DNA of 64,000 nucleotides from Gnetum montanum (lineage: Eukaryota > Streptophyta > Gnetopsida > Gnetales > Gnetaceae): positions 361,331 to 425,330 of the forward strand of contig MNCI01005599.1 in NCBI GenBank assembly GCA_015680685.1. Direction: 5' to 3'. Every line of letters starts with the position of its first letter. Position 1 is the stretch's first letter. Of this stretch, positions 36,006-46,936 are shown one piece after another. The notes beneath the pieces are model-generated. The model searched no databases, was not told where the DNA came from, and saw only the letters and a list, made by a program, of their open reading frames with translations. The position numbers and the translations under genes are program-made.

Positions 36006-37810
36006 AGTTTGCAGAGGCGACACACCTTCTCGACTAGAATACCTGCAACATGCCCAAAAAGTTTTCGATCAGAACCAAAGCTTCCAAGACACCAATTTGT
36101 TGTTAACATGTAAATATATTTATTGACGAATTTTTTCCATTACAGTTGCCGGTTCTTCTAAATAAAAAAGCTAGAATGACTGCCCTAGAAGTGCTGCAAG
36201 TATAATAGATTTTTGGATAGATGAATCTCGATTCAAGCCTGACACGGAGAGAGCCAATCGCACGAGTGTCGCAAGAGAACACGTGATTCTGTACAGGTTT
36301 TGTCTAAATAAAGATTCTTGTATCACGTGTCTAACCTTAAACAATATATAAGCACATCGAAACCTGCATTACCACATCGTTTTTGTCTGTTCGAGATAAG
36401 CGGAGCAGATGTAGAAATAAAGAGGCTTCTGGTTCCCATTACCGAATTAGTTTAATATATAAACACCAGCTAATCCTATAAAATCGTATACGCATTACTT
36501 TTAAAGAGCAAAAATACAAGCAGGCATATCGTTTCTAAAAATGCAATAGAACGAAATCTTAACAAACATGTGGCTCAGAGACGAAACAGCAAAAAAGCCA
36601 TAACAAAAGACTAAGAGAAATCTTTCTGCAAAATCGGACACTTCATTGGTAACAATTCAAAAAACCAAGCGTCTTTTAGAACTGCAAGTAATGTCACGAC
36701 AGCCCAAAAAATTCTAGTTTCTGAGTTGAAACTTTTGATTCTTAGTTCTTCGGTTATTGATTGGATCACGGGCAACAAAACAGTACCTTGGTGTCACAAG
36801 CAAATGCAACGCAAAAAAAAAAAAAAAAAAAGGAAAAACACACACGTAGAAAAACAACTACTACTTCTATGTACTGAAACAAACAACGATGTGCAAAGAG
36901 GACACCTGAAACATTTATCAAACAGTGTACAAGAGCAAAGCTGAGACCTTACCAGTAAAACTTAATACAACTACTCCTTGAAAAAAGGGCCAACATAGGA
37001 AAACAAAAATCAGCACATCCAACAAAAAATGAAAAAAAAAACACCAGTAACACACCTAGGGATTTCCTTTGCTGCAAAAATCACCCGCCTAACTCTAACA
37101 AAAAAACCACCGTTAGAACACCAAACGCAAAAGGTCCTGCAGGTATGGATTACCTGCAAGCCCAAAAACACAAGACGAGATCCGTGTCCGAGGCATAAAA
37201 TAACTATACAATGTAACAAGCGGTAAAGGAAGACGAAGAGACCTTCACAGATCCGATCGAACAATCATCCGGGCGAAGAAACTTAAGTAAAATTGCAGAG
37301 GGGACAGCAAGTGGACCAAAAACCCAAGCCTCAAGGCACGACCTCGCATTCCCGAAGAAACGCCTTGCTCAAAGGCTTTTTAACGTTTCAGGTCCTAGCT
37401 GTTGCCCATATCATCGGCGAGCACCGAGTATTTCACAGAAGCAGAGGCCACAACTGGAGCTTCTTCTTCTTTTTTCTTCTTCTTCTCCTTCTTTTTTCTG
37501 TGTTTGCTTCGATTTCAGGCAAAGGCAACTAACATGTGACCAGACGAATCATTCATTCATCCAACAAAAACAGCAACAGCAAGATAAAAAAAATTACGCC
37601 ACGAGATTTTGCCCTCATTCTCCACCACACCACAGCGTAACAAAGAATCCTCCGATTTCTGCCGCTGCCTATGACAAAAAATGCGGGAAAATTTACCGTA
37701 GGGCGCAGACGAAATCGCAGATGTAGAGACTAGCTAGGGTTACCAAAACTAAACGCTCTGCGAGGCTGCTGAACTAGTAGCACCAGCATTAATGTAGCCA
37801 TTTCTGCCGC
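36006..37810 (-). other. 5' leader of the bZIP gene, with intron(s)
   Basis: A splice acceptor TGTTGCAG lies just before 36042, 37 bases ahead of the ATG, so the leader is spliced. Possible donors upstream are at about 37154 (TTGCAG|GTAATC) and 36952 (ACTG|GTAAGG), and a further small intron near 37155-37247 is possible. Around 37455-37505 the minus strand is a GA-rich run typical of plant leaders. I cannot fix the exon structure without transcript data. Confidence 0.55.
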
Positions 37811-37833
37811 CGCGCGGGCGATTACAAGGCGCC

Positions 37834-37880
37834 GATATTTATTGACACCGGCAGCCCATGACAGGGAACCGACACGTGTA
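37834..37880 (-). promoter_or_regulatory. bZIP promoter: TATA-like box and G-box
   Basis: On the minus strand AATAAATATC (37843-37834) is a TATA-like box, giving an expected start near 37805. A perfect G-box, CACGTG, lies about 30 bp further upstream (37873-37878). The surroundings (37600-38130) are rich in CpG, unlike the methylation-depleted repeats, which fits an active, unmethylated promoter. Regulation by G-box-binding factors is inference. Confidence 0.5.
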
Positions 37881-38689
37881 CATTTATGAATCCTTCGTGT
37901 CGGTCGCTCGTATCTTGAAGGGCGGCCATGCCGACCACGTAAGCACGCGTGGTTGCCCCGTCACACGAATCCGGTGGGGGTTGTTGCTATCGACTGAGCG
38001 ATTTCGGAATGTTTGCGGGAAAAAAACTGTATTTATTTATGTATTAATTTTCGTTGTTGCGGATTTTGATGAAATCATGGCCCGGACAGCATCCGCGGTC
38101 ATGGGCAACTTGCGGGTACTTTAATCCTGGCGTTCTCCGCCACACATTTGGATTGGATTGCTTTATATGGATGGATTTGGTATGGGAATGCTAAATGTTC
38201 ATTTAATTATTTTATTTTACGGCCTTCAATGTTGTTGCTTGGGAATGCTAGCAATGGCAGGGAAACTTCTTGTCATGTGGAGGGAGGTCTGTGCTTGAAT
38301 GGTGAGTTTCCCCTTTTTAGATTTGGAGCAGCAGGCAAAGCATGTTACTGTAATAAATACTGTTGCATCATATCAAACCGACCCAAATACAGATGTTGTG
38401 TATTTTAAGGGATTCCAATGTCCAGGGATATTGAAAGTCAGTTATTCACCTATCTTAAAAAGTGGAAATGCAAGGACATGAATATGAAATGTGACAATGA
38501 TGCCCTCATAAAAAGGAGGTTGTTTGGAATTGATAATTACATCTACCTCCGCCAATATTTTAAGGAAATCAGTTGGTTGTTTAAGTTATCAAAAAATTAT
38601 ATCAGCTATCTATAAGTTTTTTTTAACATGTAATACATAGGAAATTCATCTAAGAAACTAATATATAATAACTTGGAAAGAAGCGTAGC
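37881..38689. other. upstream region of the bZIP gene, no gene recognised
   Basis: CpG-rich near the promoter and then increasingly AT-rich. Short plus-strand open frames have no motif or support. Confidence 0.45.
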
Positions 38690-39870
38690 ACCTTATTGAA
38701 CTTGCAAAGAAGTTTAACCAAAAATTTATTTATTTACTTTATAAATTTTACAAAAGCTTATGATGTGATGAATCAAAAAAAGTTGTGACTATGACTAAAT
38801 AAAGTAGACCTTCTTGGAAAACTCATAGATAATGAATCAAAAAAATAATTTTAAATTTTGAAGCAAAATTAAGGTAAAGCAAGGTTGTCCTTTATCTACA
38901 ACTCTCTTTGGTCTCTTAATTGACAAGTTGCTAGATTGGATGTGACATGGACAACATAGACATGCTATGAAAATAGGTTTTCAAGTAATGAACCTACTTT
39001 TATATGTAGGTGGTGCTACTTTAATATCTCCTTCTAAGAAAGGTAGGTTTGATAGGCTACAAATATAAAATAATTTTTCTTTTTTCTTTTTTTGCAAATG
39101 GATGTACAAAAAATTAAAATGATATTATGGGGCACAACAAATACACGCTATAATTTTAAATTTGTTGGTCATATTGTAGACTTTTTTAGATACTCAGGGT
39201 CTTCAATGTGTGAATAATTATAGATAGGATAAATACATTAAGGAAAGAATAGTAGTATGAATAAAAGTTGTATATATAGTTAATATATATATATATCACT
39301 AGGAGTTTGGGCTTGAAAGGTTAGAAAACAAATCATTTATCTTATTATGTTATATAGATGCATAGTTTGGGGACCACGTTTAGTGTAAAAATTGGAAGGC
39401 CATTGAAAAGGTACCAAAGTTATTTTTACTTGATGAATTAAAAGTGAAAATAAAAGCACCCTATTCTATGATTTCGTTAGAGTGTAATCTACTTCATTTA
39501 GAAGCATAAGCTATTTGTTTGTTTATTACTTATACTCAAAAACTAGCAAAAATAGAATATATCAAATTTTTCTAAAGCAATTTTTTAAGACACAAAAGAT
39601 CAAGAATAGTATTTTTAAGAGATACAATGGTTGATAACTTAGGATATCTCATTGGAAAATATACAAAGTAATCCAAAATGCATAGGGGATGTCACATTTT
39701 TATCAACAAACTTCGTTTGTGTTTGCATCATCTTAGATAGAAAGCGGAAGATGTATGCAAATTCATAAAGAAGAACATACATGTAGGCTATGTGGTTCAA
39801 GACATATTGAAAATGAGCAACATGTTTTTCTTAGTTGTCCTCAGACAAATATATAATTTTGTAGCATAAG
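38690..39870 (+). pseudogene. second L1-like LINE fragment
   Basis: Motifs in order on the plus strand: FTKAYDVMN (about 38750), VKQGCPLSTTLFGLLID (reverse-transcriptase motif B, about 38880), and LLYVGGATLIS (about 39005), where the catalytic ADD has become VGG. Near 39770-39840 comes the C-terminal EEHTCRLCGSRHIENEQHVFLSC block. Stops and frame changes are frequent. It is similar to the fragment at 2720-3915, so both may come from one LINE family. Its right side is cut by the gypsy element at 40035. Confidence 0.75.
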
Positions 39871-40034
39871 GTATATACAATCTTTTCTTTTTACACCCTA
39901 TATTAATTAGTCACTTTATTGAGTTGATATTTAATTTTCATGATACAAATGTAATGTTTGTCTAATATATCCTTTGAATCTTTGAATGTAATAAAGCCTC
40001 AGTTTCAATTTTAGTTTCATAATTAAATAAGAGG

Positions 40035-40413
40035 TGATGAGCGGCTAGGTACCCCTACGCCCAACCATACGAATCACGAGCGTTGACACACGACTCAGTC
40101 GAATTTTGTAGACTGTAAGCACTTTGCATACACCAGACCTTAACCAGCAAGACCCTTTTTTAGAACAGTCGTTGTCCTCCCAACCTCATTTGTGATGTTC
40201 TAGTGGCAATGGTTAAGTGAGATCGAGGCAATTGATTTTTATGGCTTTTTACTTTATCTTTTGGCATCTAATTAAGGTATGGAAAGTAAGGAATGAAATA
40301 TTATCTAATCTATAATTATCCTAATCTGTATCTTAACTATTCCTAGCATAACTATCAGATCCCATCTTCCGGACATGTCTTGAGCATCCCCTAACCACTA
40401 CTAGGTTACTAGA
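40035..40413 (-). repeat. gypsy 3' LTR, terminal part
   Basis: On the minus strand this is the 3' end of the LTR, collinear with 53250-53630. It stops at CTAGA, where a foreign LTR begins (TGATGAGACGCG at 40414). Confidence 0.88.
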
Positions 40414-40453
40414 TGATGAGACGCGACTTGCATTGGGCCGCGATATCGCGGCC
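40414..40453 (+). repeat. start of a nested LTR, running into the gap
   Basis: Begins TGATGAGACGCGACTTGC after CTAGA and carries a perfect 18-bp palindrome, GGCCGCGATATCGCGGCC (40436-40453). The solo LTR at 57612-58396 has the same GCGATATCGC core in its U3. The rest of this LTR is in the gap, and its end is the misoriented 41241-41356. Confidence 0.7.
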
Positions 40454-40669
40454 NNNNNNNNNNNNNNNNNNNNNNNNNNNNNNNNNNNNNNNNNNNNNNN
40501 NNNNNNNNNNNNNNNNNNNNNNNNNNNNNNNNNNNNNNNNNNNNNNNNNNNNNNNNNNNNNNNNNNNNNNNNNNNNNNNNNNNNNNNNNNNNNNNNNNNN
40601 NNNNNNNNNNNNNNNNNNNNNNNNNNNNNNNNNNNNNNNNNNNNNNNNNNNNNNNNNNNNNNNNNNNNN
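40454..40669. other. assembly gap (216 N)
   Basis: Run of unknown bases. Reading frames called across it are meaningless. By the lengths of related LTRs (785-866 bp), about 0.6-0.7 kb of a nested LTR may be missing here. Confidence 0.99.
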
Positions 40670-41357
40670 GTAACTCGAGGACGATTTTTTACTCAGTCAT
40701 GGGGGTATGATGAAGTGTCATTGGTTGACGCATTTCTTAGGCCATGTATACGGGACCCTGTATACGCGGCCGCGTCGATGCGGCCTTATTGACGCATCCT
40801 TCCATGCGTCGACGTGGCCCTGTTTACACGACACCTATTTTGGCCTATAAATAAGTGGGCTACTGCCCCACTTAGATACCTTTTTGTCAAGTGTAGCGAA
40901 GCTCTTGCAATTTGTTCTCGCGAGAGTTAGAATATTTTCCAAGTGCCCGTAATAGGTGTAAGAAAGGTGTCCAGCTCTTTATTCGAACGCTGATGTATCT
41001 GAGCCCATTGGCTTGAACAACAATAAAGATGAGCTTTTCAATGATTCCTTGCAGCAATTGGACTTAGTCATTTAATGCATTTAATAGTTTACATATTTCT
41101 ATGCTTTAATATTTCTTAAGTTTATCTTGTTATTATTTTAATTGCTATCGCTCGTTTATAGTTCGTAGAAACCATAAGCACGACCATCCATCTCGAATGT
41201 AAACCCAACGCTTGGCAACCTAGTGATGCTTAATGTCTAGTGATGAGTGGCGAGGTACCCCTACACTCCACCATACGAATACGAGCGTGCACGCGCGATC
41301 TGGTTGAACTCCGCAGACTAAATGCCTTAATGCCACAAGAAACACTTGGGGTTAATN

Positions 41358-41795
41358 GCAATTAAAATAATAACAAGATAAACTTAAGAAATATTAAAGC
41401 ATAGAAATATGTAAACTATTAAATGCATTAAATGACTAAGTCCAATTGCTGCAAGGAATCATTGAAAAGCTCATCTTTATTGTTGTTCAAGCCAATGGGC
41501 TCAGATACATCAGCGTTCGAATAAAGAGCTGGACACCTTTCTTACACCTATTACGGGCACTTGGAAAATATTCTAACTCTCGCGAGAACAAATTGCAAGA
41601 GCTTCGCTACACTTGACAAAAAGGTATCTAAGTGGGGCAGTAGCCCACTTATTTATAGGCCAAAATAGGTGTCGTGTAAACAGGGCCACGTCGACGCATG
41701 GAAGGATGCGTCAATAAGGCCGCATCGACGCGGCCGCGTATACAGGGTCCCGTATACATGGCCTAAGAAATGCGTCAACCAATGACACTTCATCA
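41358..41795 (-). repeat. gypsy 3' LTR, first part
   Basis: Begins TGATGAAGTGTCATTGG on the minus strand directly after the polypurine tract. U3 contains GTATACGGGACCC/GTATACGCGGCC units and the TATA box CTATAAATAAGTGGG. Confidence 0.88.
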
Positions 41796-41812
41796 TACCC
41801 CCATGACTGAGT
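41796..41812 (-). other. polypurine tract of the minus-strand gypsy element
   Basis: The minus strand reads CTCAGTCATGGGGGTA directly before the LTR start; the same string precedes the LTR at 1849. Confidence 0.8.
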
Positions 41813-42036
41813 AAAAAATCGTCCTCGAGTTACTCTACAATTTGGAAGGTATGGACTTTTATTTACAACACACATGACTTGACACACACACATGACATAA
41901 CATTAGTTTTACCAAGTGCCTGAGTGTATAGAGAAGGACAAATTACAAAAATGGTGGTGTTCAGAGATAAAATTGAACACCCTGCTGGTCCTGGAGTCTC
42001 TACCATGTAGAAGGATGCAAAAATTACCGAAGAAGA

Positions 42037-44892
42037 TCACATCGTCCCTGGTGGTGGTGGTTCCGACGAACCTTCACCAGCCTCTGACCTATGTGGCAGC
42101 AATGGCACGAATGATGGCTGTCCTATAGCAGCTGCAACTTCTGGAGGCAACCGGAAAGCCTCCAAGAGGGCCCTCATTTTTTCCTCTTTGCTTTTGGGAT
42201 CGTTCACTGTCCAGGCAACTTCACCTATGTGTGTTGGAATTAGAACCTCCCAAGGGCATGGCAGCGCTAGGAAGAGTTCTTTCAAGTTGACAAACCAGGC
42301 TGCGAACTATTTTCATTCAATGTCGAACACTCGGATTGGTGTCTGTAGCTGCTGGTAGTCATTCATCCGACGGGCCAAGTTCTCTGCAACCGCACATTGT
42401 CCTTCAAAACTTGTGCGAAGAACCTTGATTTCAGCATTTGTTGTTTCCAATTTCTGCTTTGTCGCTTTATGCACTTGGAACTTGCCCTTGTATAAAGAAT
42501 ACGAGGCAGCCACTTGCTTCTCCAAATCATACCGCAGTCTCCTAGCTGTGAGCATAGCAAGGTTTGCATAACGAAGGTTGGCAAGCTCCATATATTCTGT
42601 CATTTCCTCAATCTACAGCTCTTTGAGGCAGATTTAAGCCTGATTGTAGGTATTCAACCTATCAAAGATAGGTTGCCATACCTCGCCTCCCTCTCGAAGC
42701 TGCTGGAGTGCCTGGTTCATCTTAGCCTTTGTGACTTGAATCTATTTTTCATTTACTTCCTTTTGCAATCCCACTTGGTTCCTGTAATGATTCTTGACTT
42801 TTTCAAATTTCAGGGCCTCATTCTTCCAAGAGGCAATTTCAATGGCAGATTTCTGTCGCAAAGCTCGAACCTCCTCCATGGACAGATTTCGGTTCTCAGT
42901 GACCAACCTTCTCACATCAACACTCACCTTGGCTAGCTCTTCCTGCTATTGGTAAATAAAATTTTTCATGTGCTTGTTTTTAGCACCAACATTACGCAGG
43001 CGATGGACCTCAACGGTCAACCTGACGTTCTCCTAGCGAACCTCTGTCAAGTTCTTGTCTAACTGATATGTCTGAGCGTTTGCCAAGGACTTATCAAAGA
43101 TCGTCAACTCTCGCTTATCCTCAACTATCCGAAGTTTAACTTGAAGCTGTTGAAAAGCTTCATCTCTGGTGAGCTCACAGTTGAGAAGAGTTGGATCGGC
43201 CAGTTGGGTTCTTAACTGGGCAACTTCTGTTGCCAAGCGTTGACAAGTGGCTTGAGTAGCTTCAAGTTGCCCTTCCAAAATGAGGCTCTTCCCCCTTTTT
43301 GAAAGCAACTCTGACTAGGTTGTAGTGATGTTATCCGGAAGTTCAAAGACATCCGGAAGCGATTGCCCGGTTCCCACCAATTTGTCCAACAGTTCTTCAT
43401 GTTGTGCTGCATCAATCCTACTACGTAAAGTTCTGGCGGATGCCTGTACATCTTGAAGCCCATGTACATCAGGTACAGGCATCGCTAGTGCATTGAGAGT
43501 CGTAGCAATCTTATCAGCAACCACTTCTGTCGCAATCTCCTATCCTTGATGCTGCATCACCAAGACTGTTGCCCCCTCACCATCTTCCAAGCATACCCAG
43601 AATGTAGCGGCATTCCTTGAAATTTCAAGGAATAGCTGTTGAGTTGATACTGTTACCTCTTGAATGCTAGGATCTGTTCTTGCTGGCACTTGCATTCAGG
43701 CAGCGAAGAACATCGGCCCTACTCTTTCTAGCAAATTGACTGATCGAGCCACTTGCTCCAAGTGGCTTATTGCAGGGCGATAAACTGAAGGGTTTTCCCC
43801 TCCACCAGTCCTGCCGGATTGCTCTTGCTAGCTCAAGAGCGATTGTCAGATTTCACAGATGTGTTCTGCAATAGTTTGCAAACCTGATTTTGTTGTTTGC
43901 GCAAGTGGTGGAGGTGGTTGCTGCTCTTCCTCCATATGTGTAGTGTTAGGAGTCCTATTCTTCATCATTTCATGCCATGAGGCAATTGGGGCTTGTTAGA
44001 TTATATCATTGGGGTACCGTGTTATCCCTACCCATTTGCATAGCTTTCTGATTAGGCAGGGGAAGGGGAGCGCTCATCTTCCACGTTTGCTTTTGGTGAA
44101 CCTCTTTTCAATTTTCAAGAATAATAACTATGGAAGACTCATTGGAAACTTCCCACTTAGAGTGGCACATGCACGAGCAGAGAAGGCCGTGATTTTGCTG
44201 GGTCTTACCGTTGGATCTAGGTGGTAAGATGCGATCTTTGAATACACCCTCTCCACAATGGTTAGAGAGCCGAACTCCTTGCGATCCATCCCATAGCACC
44301 ACCTAATCCACTCCCCTTTTACCTCAGGGTCTGCTTATTTTAGGATCTCTGCCACATCTACTCCAGTCTCTGGCAACCCCAAAGCTTGCGCTATTGCCTC
44401 TGTAGAGTAAGAGACATAGATGTCTTTGATTCTTACCATGGACCCCAGTTGTTGATTCATCCAAAAGAGATAGGTCTCTCCTAGGTACCATTCACCACTA
44501 GTTGTGATGATTGGCCACATAGGAGAATTTTGTAGTTGAAGCCTCACATCTTTTGATGCATTCTCGAGAAATGGTCCAAATTTTAGCTCTTGTAGGACCA
44601 TCCGTTGCACTTCTTGCAGCTTGATAGCATTGAGACATGCTTGGTTCAGGGTGACCTCAAGCTGTGGTGCTATCCTCGAAGTTTCATCCCCTTGTGATTG
44701 CTCGCCAAGAATCTCCTCTTTGGGAATCTGATGGACAGATTCCACATCAGGTCCTTTGCGGAGGGGGCCAGTTGCATGAGAGCCCTCTACGTGCTCTGGT
44801 TGCTGCATGCCTTGTCCCCTTCCCATTCGTGGATGCTTGTCCCTCGGTTGTGATGGTCCTTCGCCCCTTAGATGCCTTGGTTTGGGTGCCGT
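42037..44892 (-). pseudogene. extra ORF between integrase and 3' LTR: plant-transposon-protein-like region plus long coiled coil
   Basis: One reading frame of about 950 codons, with about 16 stops and no lasting frameshift. It begins right after a splice acceptor (GATTGCAG), where ACG stands in place of the ATG seen in the copy at 1239. The N-terminal third is Pro/Gln-rich and leads into SGEWYLGETYLFW...IYVSYSTEAIAQALGLPE and then ALPFPCLIRKLCKWVGI. That pattern is common to putative plant transposon proteins found in many plant retroelement ORFs (recognition from memory). From about 43520 down to 42320 it is heptad-rich coiled coil (EGQLEATQATCQRLATEVAQ, ENRNLSMEEVRALRQKSAIE). The C-terminus has CPWEVL...AWTVNDP and a Pro-rich tail. 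Position and coiled coil recall env-like or other 3' ORFs, but I see no signal peptide or membrane segment. Function unknown. Confidence 0.7.
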
Positions 44893-45170
44893 CTGCAATC
44901 AAACATAACCACCCATTAGACTGTGCATAAGTTGCGCAAAATGATCCTTATACACCTTCTCAATTTAACTAAGTTATGTTGTTGGCACAGGCATTCCATT
45001 ACATCCCCCGGAGTGTTAATTCATGGGTTAGAGCCAAAAACAACAAGGGATGAGTTGGAGTTTAAATGGTTGTTTTCGTTTCTTCCCTTAGAGGTGCGAA
45101 GTCTTAATTAGTTAACTAATTAATTAATTAATTACACATAGGCTTCACCCCCCCATGACTGAGAGCATAC
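44893..45170 (-). other. probable intron before the extra ORF, with an internal polypurine-tract copy
   Basis: Donor CAAAG|GTATGC (45171/45170) and acceptor TTGATTGCAG (44893) define a 278-bp intron. Inside it the minus strand reads CTCAGTCATGGGGGGG (45163-45148), a copy of the element's polypurine tract, followed by TGAAG as at the LTR start. Confidence 0.5.
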
Positions 45171-45309
45171 CTTTGAGTGCTTAAGAGGGCAAGGATCGGT
45201 TGATGCAGACACGTGATGGAGTGTAGGTGCTTAGGAAGAAGTTAGGCAGAAAAAATGGCAAAATCTCCCCCCAATTTGGTTGCAAAATGATGAAAAAGTG
45301 AAGCGCAAT

Positions 45310-45400
45310 GGGCATATATATAGGGGTTGGGCACTACATCGACGGGGCTGCATATATGCAGGGGGCTGCGTATACGAGGCCCTGTATACGCAGGGGGTCG
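45310..45400 (-). promoter_or_regulatory. U3-like internal promoter module
   Basis: On the minus strand GTATACAGGGCCTC, GTATACGCAGCCCCC and GTCGATG are the same kind of units that fill the LTR U3. A TATA box, CTATATATATGCC (about 45326-45313), follows. The start would fall near 45285, giving a short leader exon before the intron. This suggests the extra ORF has its own transcript. Inference from sequence only. Confidence 0.45.
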
Positions 45401-46936
45401 CACCCGTTGACCAACGTTGACCAGCCTAGAAAAAGCCCGAAAAGATGAATTTAAAATGTCAAATTAGGGCGATTGAAGAGCATGAAAGGCCCAGAACACA
45501 GTTGAGGACAAAAGGAAGGGAAATCGAGCTAGAAAAAGAGTCATAGGTAGGAGAACGTGGTAAGAAAGGACTTCGCAGGAAAGAAATCGAGCGATGGATA
45601 ACATGGAGACAAGCTACCAACCAACCAAGAGGATGGGAGACTAACAAACGGCACCGAGAATATGCAAGTAGGTCCTCCCCATAATAGGCGGTAGCCTTCG
45701 TAGCCTTTGCATATTCCCAACACTAGGGTCCATGGGCCCCGGGGCTAAGGAATGGTGATCGCAAGTTAATACGCCCATCCATGAGAACTTGCTGTGGCAT
45801 GAGAAGTTCAAAGGAAGCACGACAAACGATCAAAACATAAGATCGGCAGTGAGGTGAGTCATGGAGAGAAATGGGTGGAGAGAGAGAGGAGTGAGAGTGG
45901 AAGTCCAATTCTTGGTCACATGAAACCTCGTGTGAAGTTGTGGTTAAGTGGCCCAATAGGACCTTGCCCGAGTTCAGACCCAAAACCATCCACATCCAGT
46001 GACATCGCAGCAACATGCGAAGAATTGTCCAGCCCCCAAGTGGACAGGAATGCACCTACAGAGAACCACCACTCCAACAGACATCAGAGGAAGGAACTGA
46101 AATGGGACCAAGCTAGAGGGGACAAAGGAAGTCCTATAACTAGTGCTTGTGGCCCATGAGAGGCAGTTTAAGGGGTGTGCTTTGAATTCCCATATGGTGG
46201 AGATTTTATTCTTGTGTTTTCTTTTATTTTATGGGAACCACACCATGCAAAGTCCCATACTTTTGTGCATGCATTTGACCAAGGGGTGTGCTTTGAATCC
46301 TCATGTTTTTTTTTGTGTTTGATGAGGACCACACCATGCAAGGTCAAACTGCCAAGGAGCTTCCTTGTTGAGAAGAACTTGGAGTGGAAAGAAATCCATA
46401 AGGGCACTCCCGCCACCTAAGGGGTAGAAGAGGATGACGAATGTTGCATTCCCCTTGAAGTCACACCCGATTCAAACCATTGGGTCATCCCTGAGTCTAG
46501 GAACTACACAAGTCACACATTAATTATAATGTTTTTAAGTGAAAAGGGGTTACTTGTTTCCAAGAGTTGGAAAACCATGGAGTGGGTGAATGAGTGGATG
46601 ACATGGACTCACTATCGATATTATGAGGTGAAAGTAGATGCAAAAATCCAAGAACAACCATGCGAGGACAGGAGCGAGGGAAAATAAGTGGCTATTTTCA
46701 ATGACCCATCGTAACGAAAACCATACGCGCCAAACCTGATGTCAATAAGATAGCTTATTAGCGATTGACTAGAAATGAAACACACACATACTTACAAATA
46801 AACAACAATAAAGAAATGGGAAAATAATTAAAGAAAGGAAAAAATTAACAAAAATTGGCAAACGTATGAATGATATTGAAAAAAAAAAGTGTAAAACAAA
46901 AAATTCCAAAAAGAGTGAGGAGCATAGTGGAATGGA
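45401..46936. other. spacer between integrase and the extra-ORF promoter
   Basis: No domain seen. It contains an imperfect duplication of about 111 bp (AGGGGTGTGCTTTGAAT at 46172 and 46282). It matches the post-integrase region of the plus-strand element (for example near 63530-63640). Open frames here are short and on both strands. Confidence 0.55.

Larger units (their letters stand above)
40670..41833. repeat. perfect inverted repeat, arms of 476 bp, probable misassembly
   Basis: Bases 40670-41145 and 41358-41833 are exact reverse complements, with equal arm lengths. The arms hold the polypurine tract and the first half of the gypsy LTR (LTR start at 40708 on plus, 41795 on minus). The left arm touches the 216-N gap and a single N (41357) precedes the right arm. 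The centre (41146-41356) holds LTR continuation to CTAG, then the end of a different LTR type (41241-41356). See the findings for the reconstruction. Confidence 0.9.

Noticed and set aside
35254-36023. A bZIP start six codons further upstream (MSPLQT...)
   Set aside because: That codon is GTG, not ATG. The first in-frame ATG after the acceptor at 36042 is at 36005 and fits the MAN start of relatives.
37858-38124. An 88-codon plus-strand frame
   Set aside because: It overlaps the bZIP promoter, contains the G-box and has no recognisable domain.
40413-40792. Open frames of 86 and 119 codons
   Set aside because: They run through the N gap and consist mostly of unknown residues.
40670-41833. 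A biological 476-bp perfect inverted repeat or hairpin
   Set aside because: Perfect identity inside a 9-percent-diverged element, an N gap on one side and a single N before the right arm, and a consistent reconstruction after flipping one contig all point to misassembly.
42514-42936. A 140-codon plus-strand frame
   Set aside because: Antisense shadow of the coiled-coil part of the extra ORF, which has coherent composition in one frame on the minus strand.
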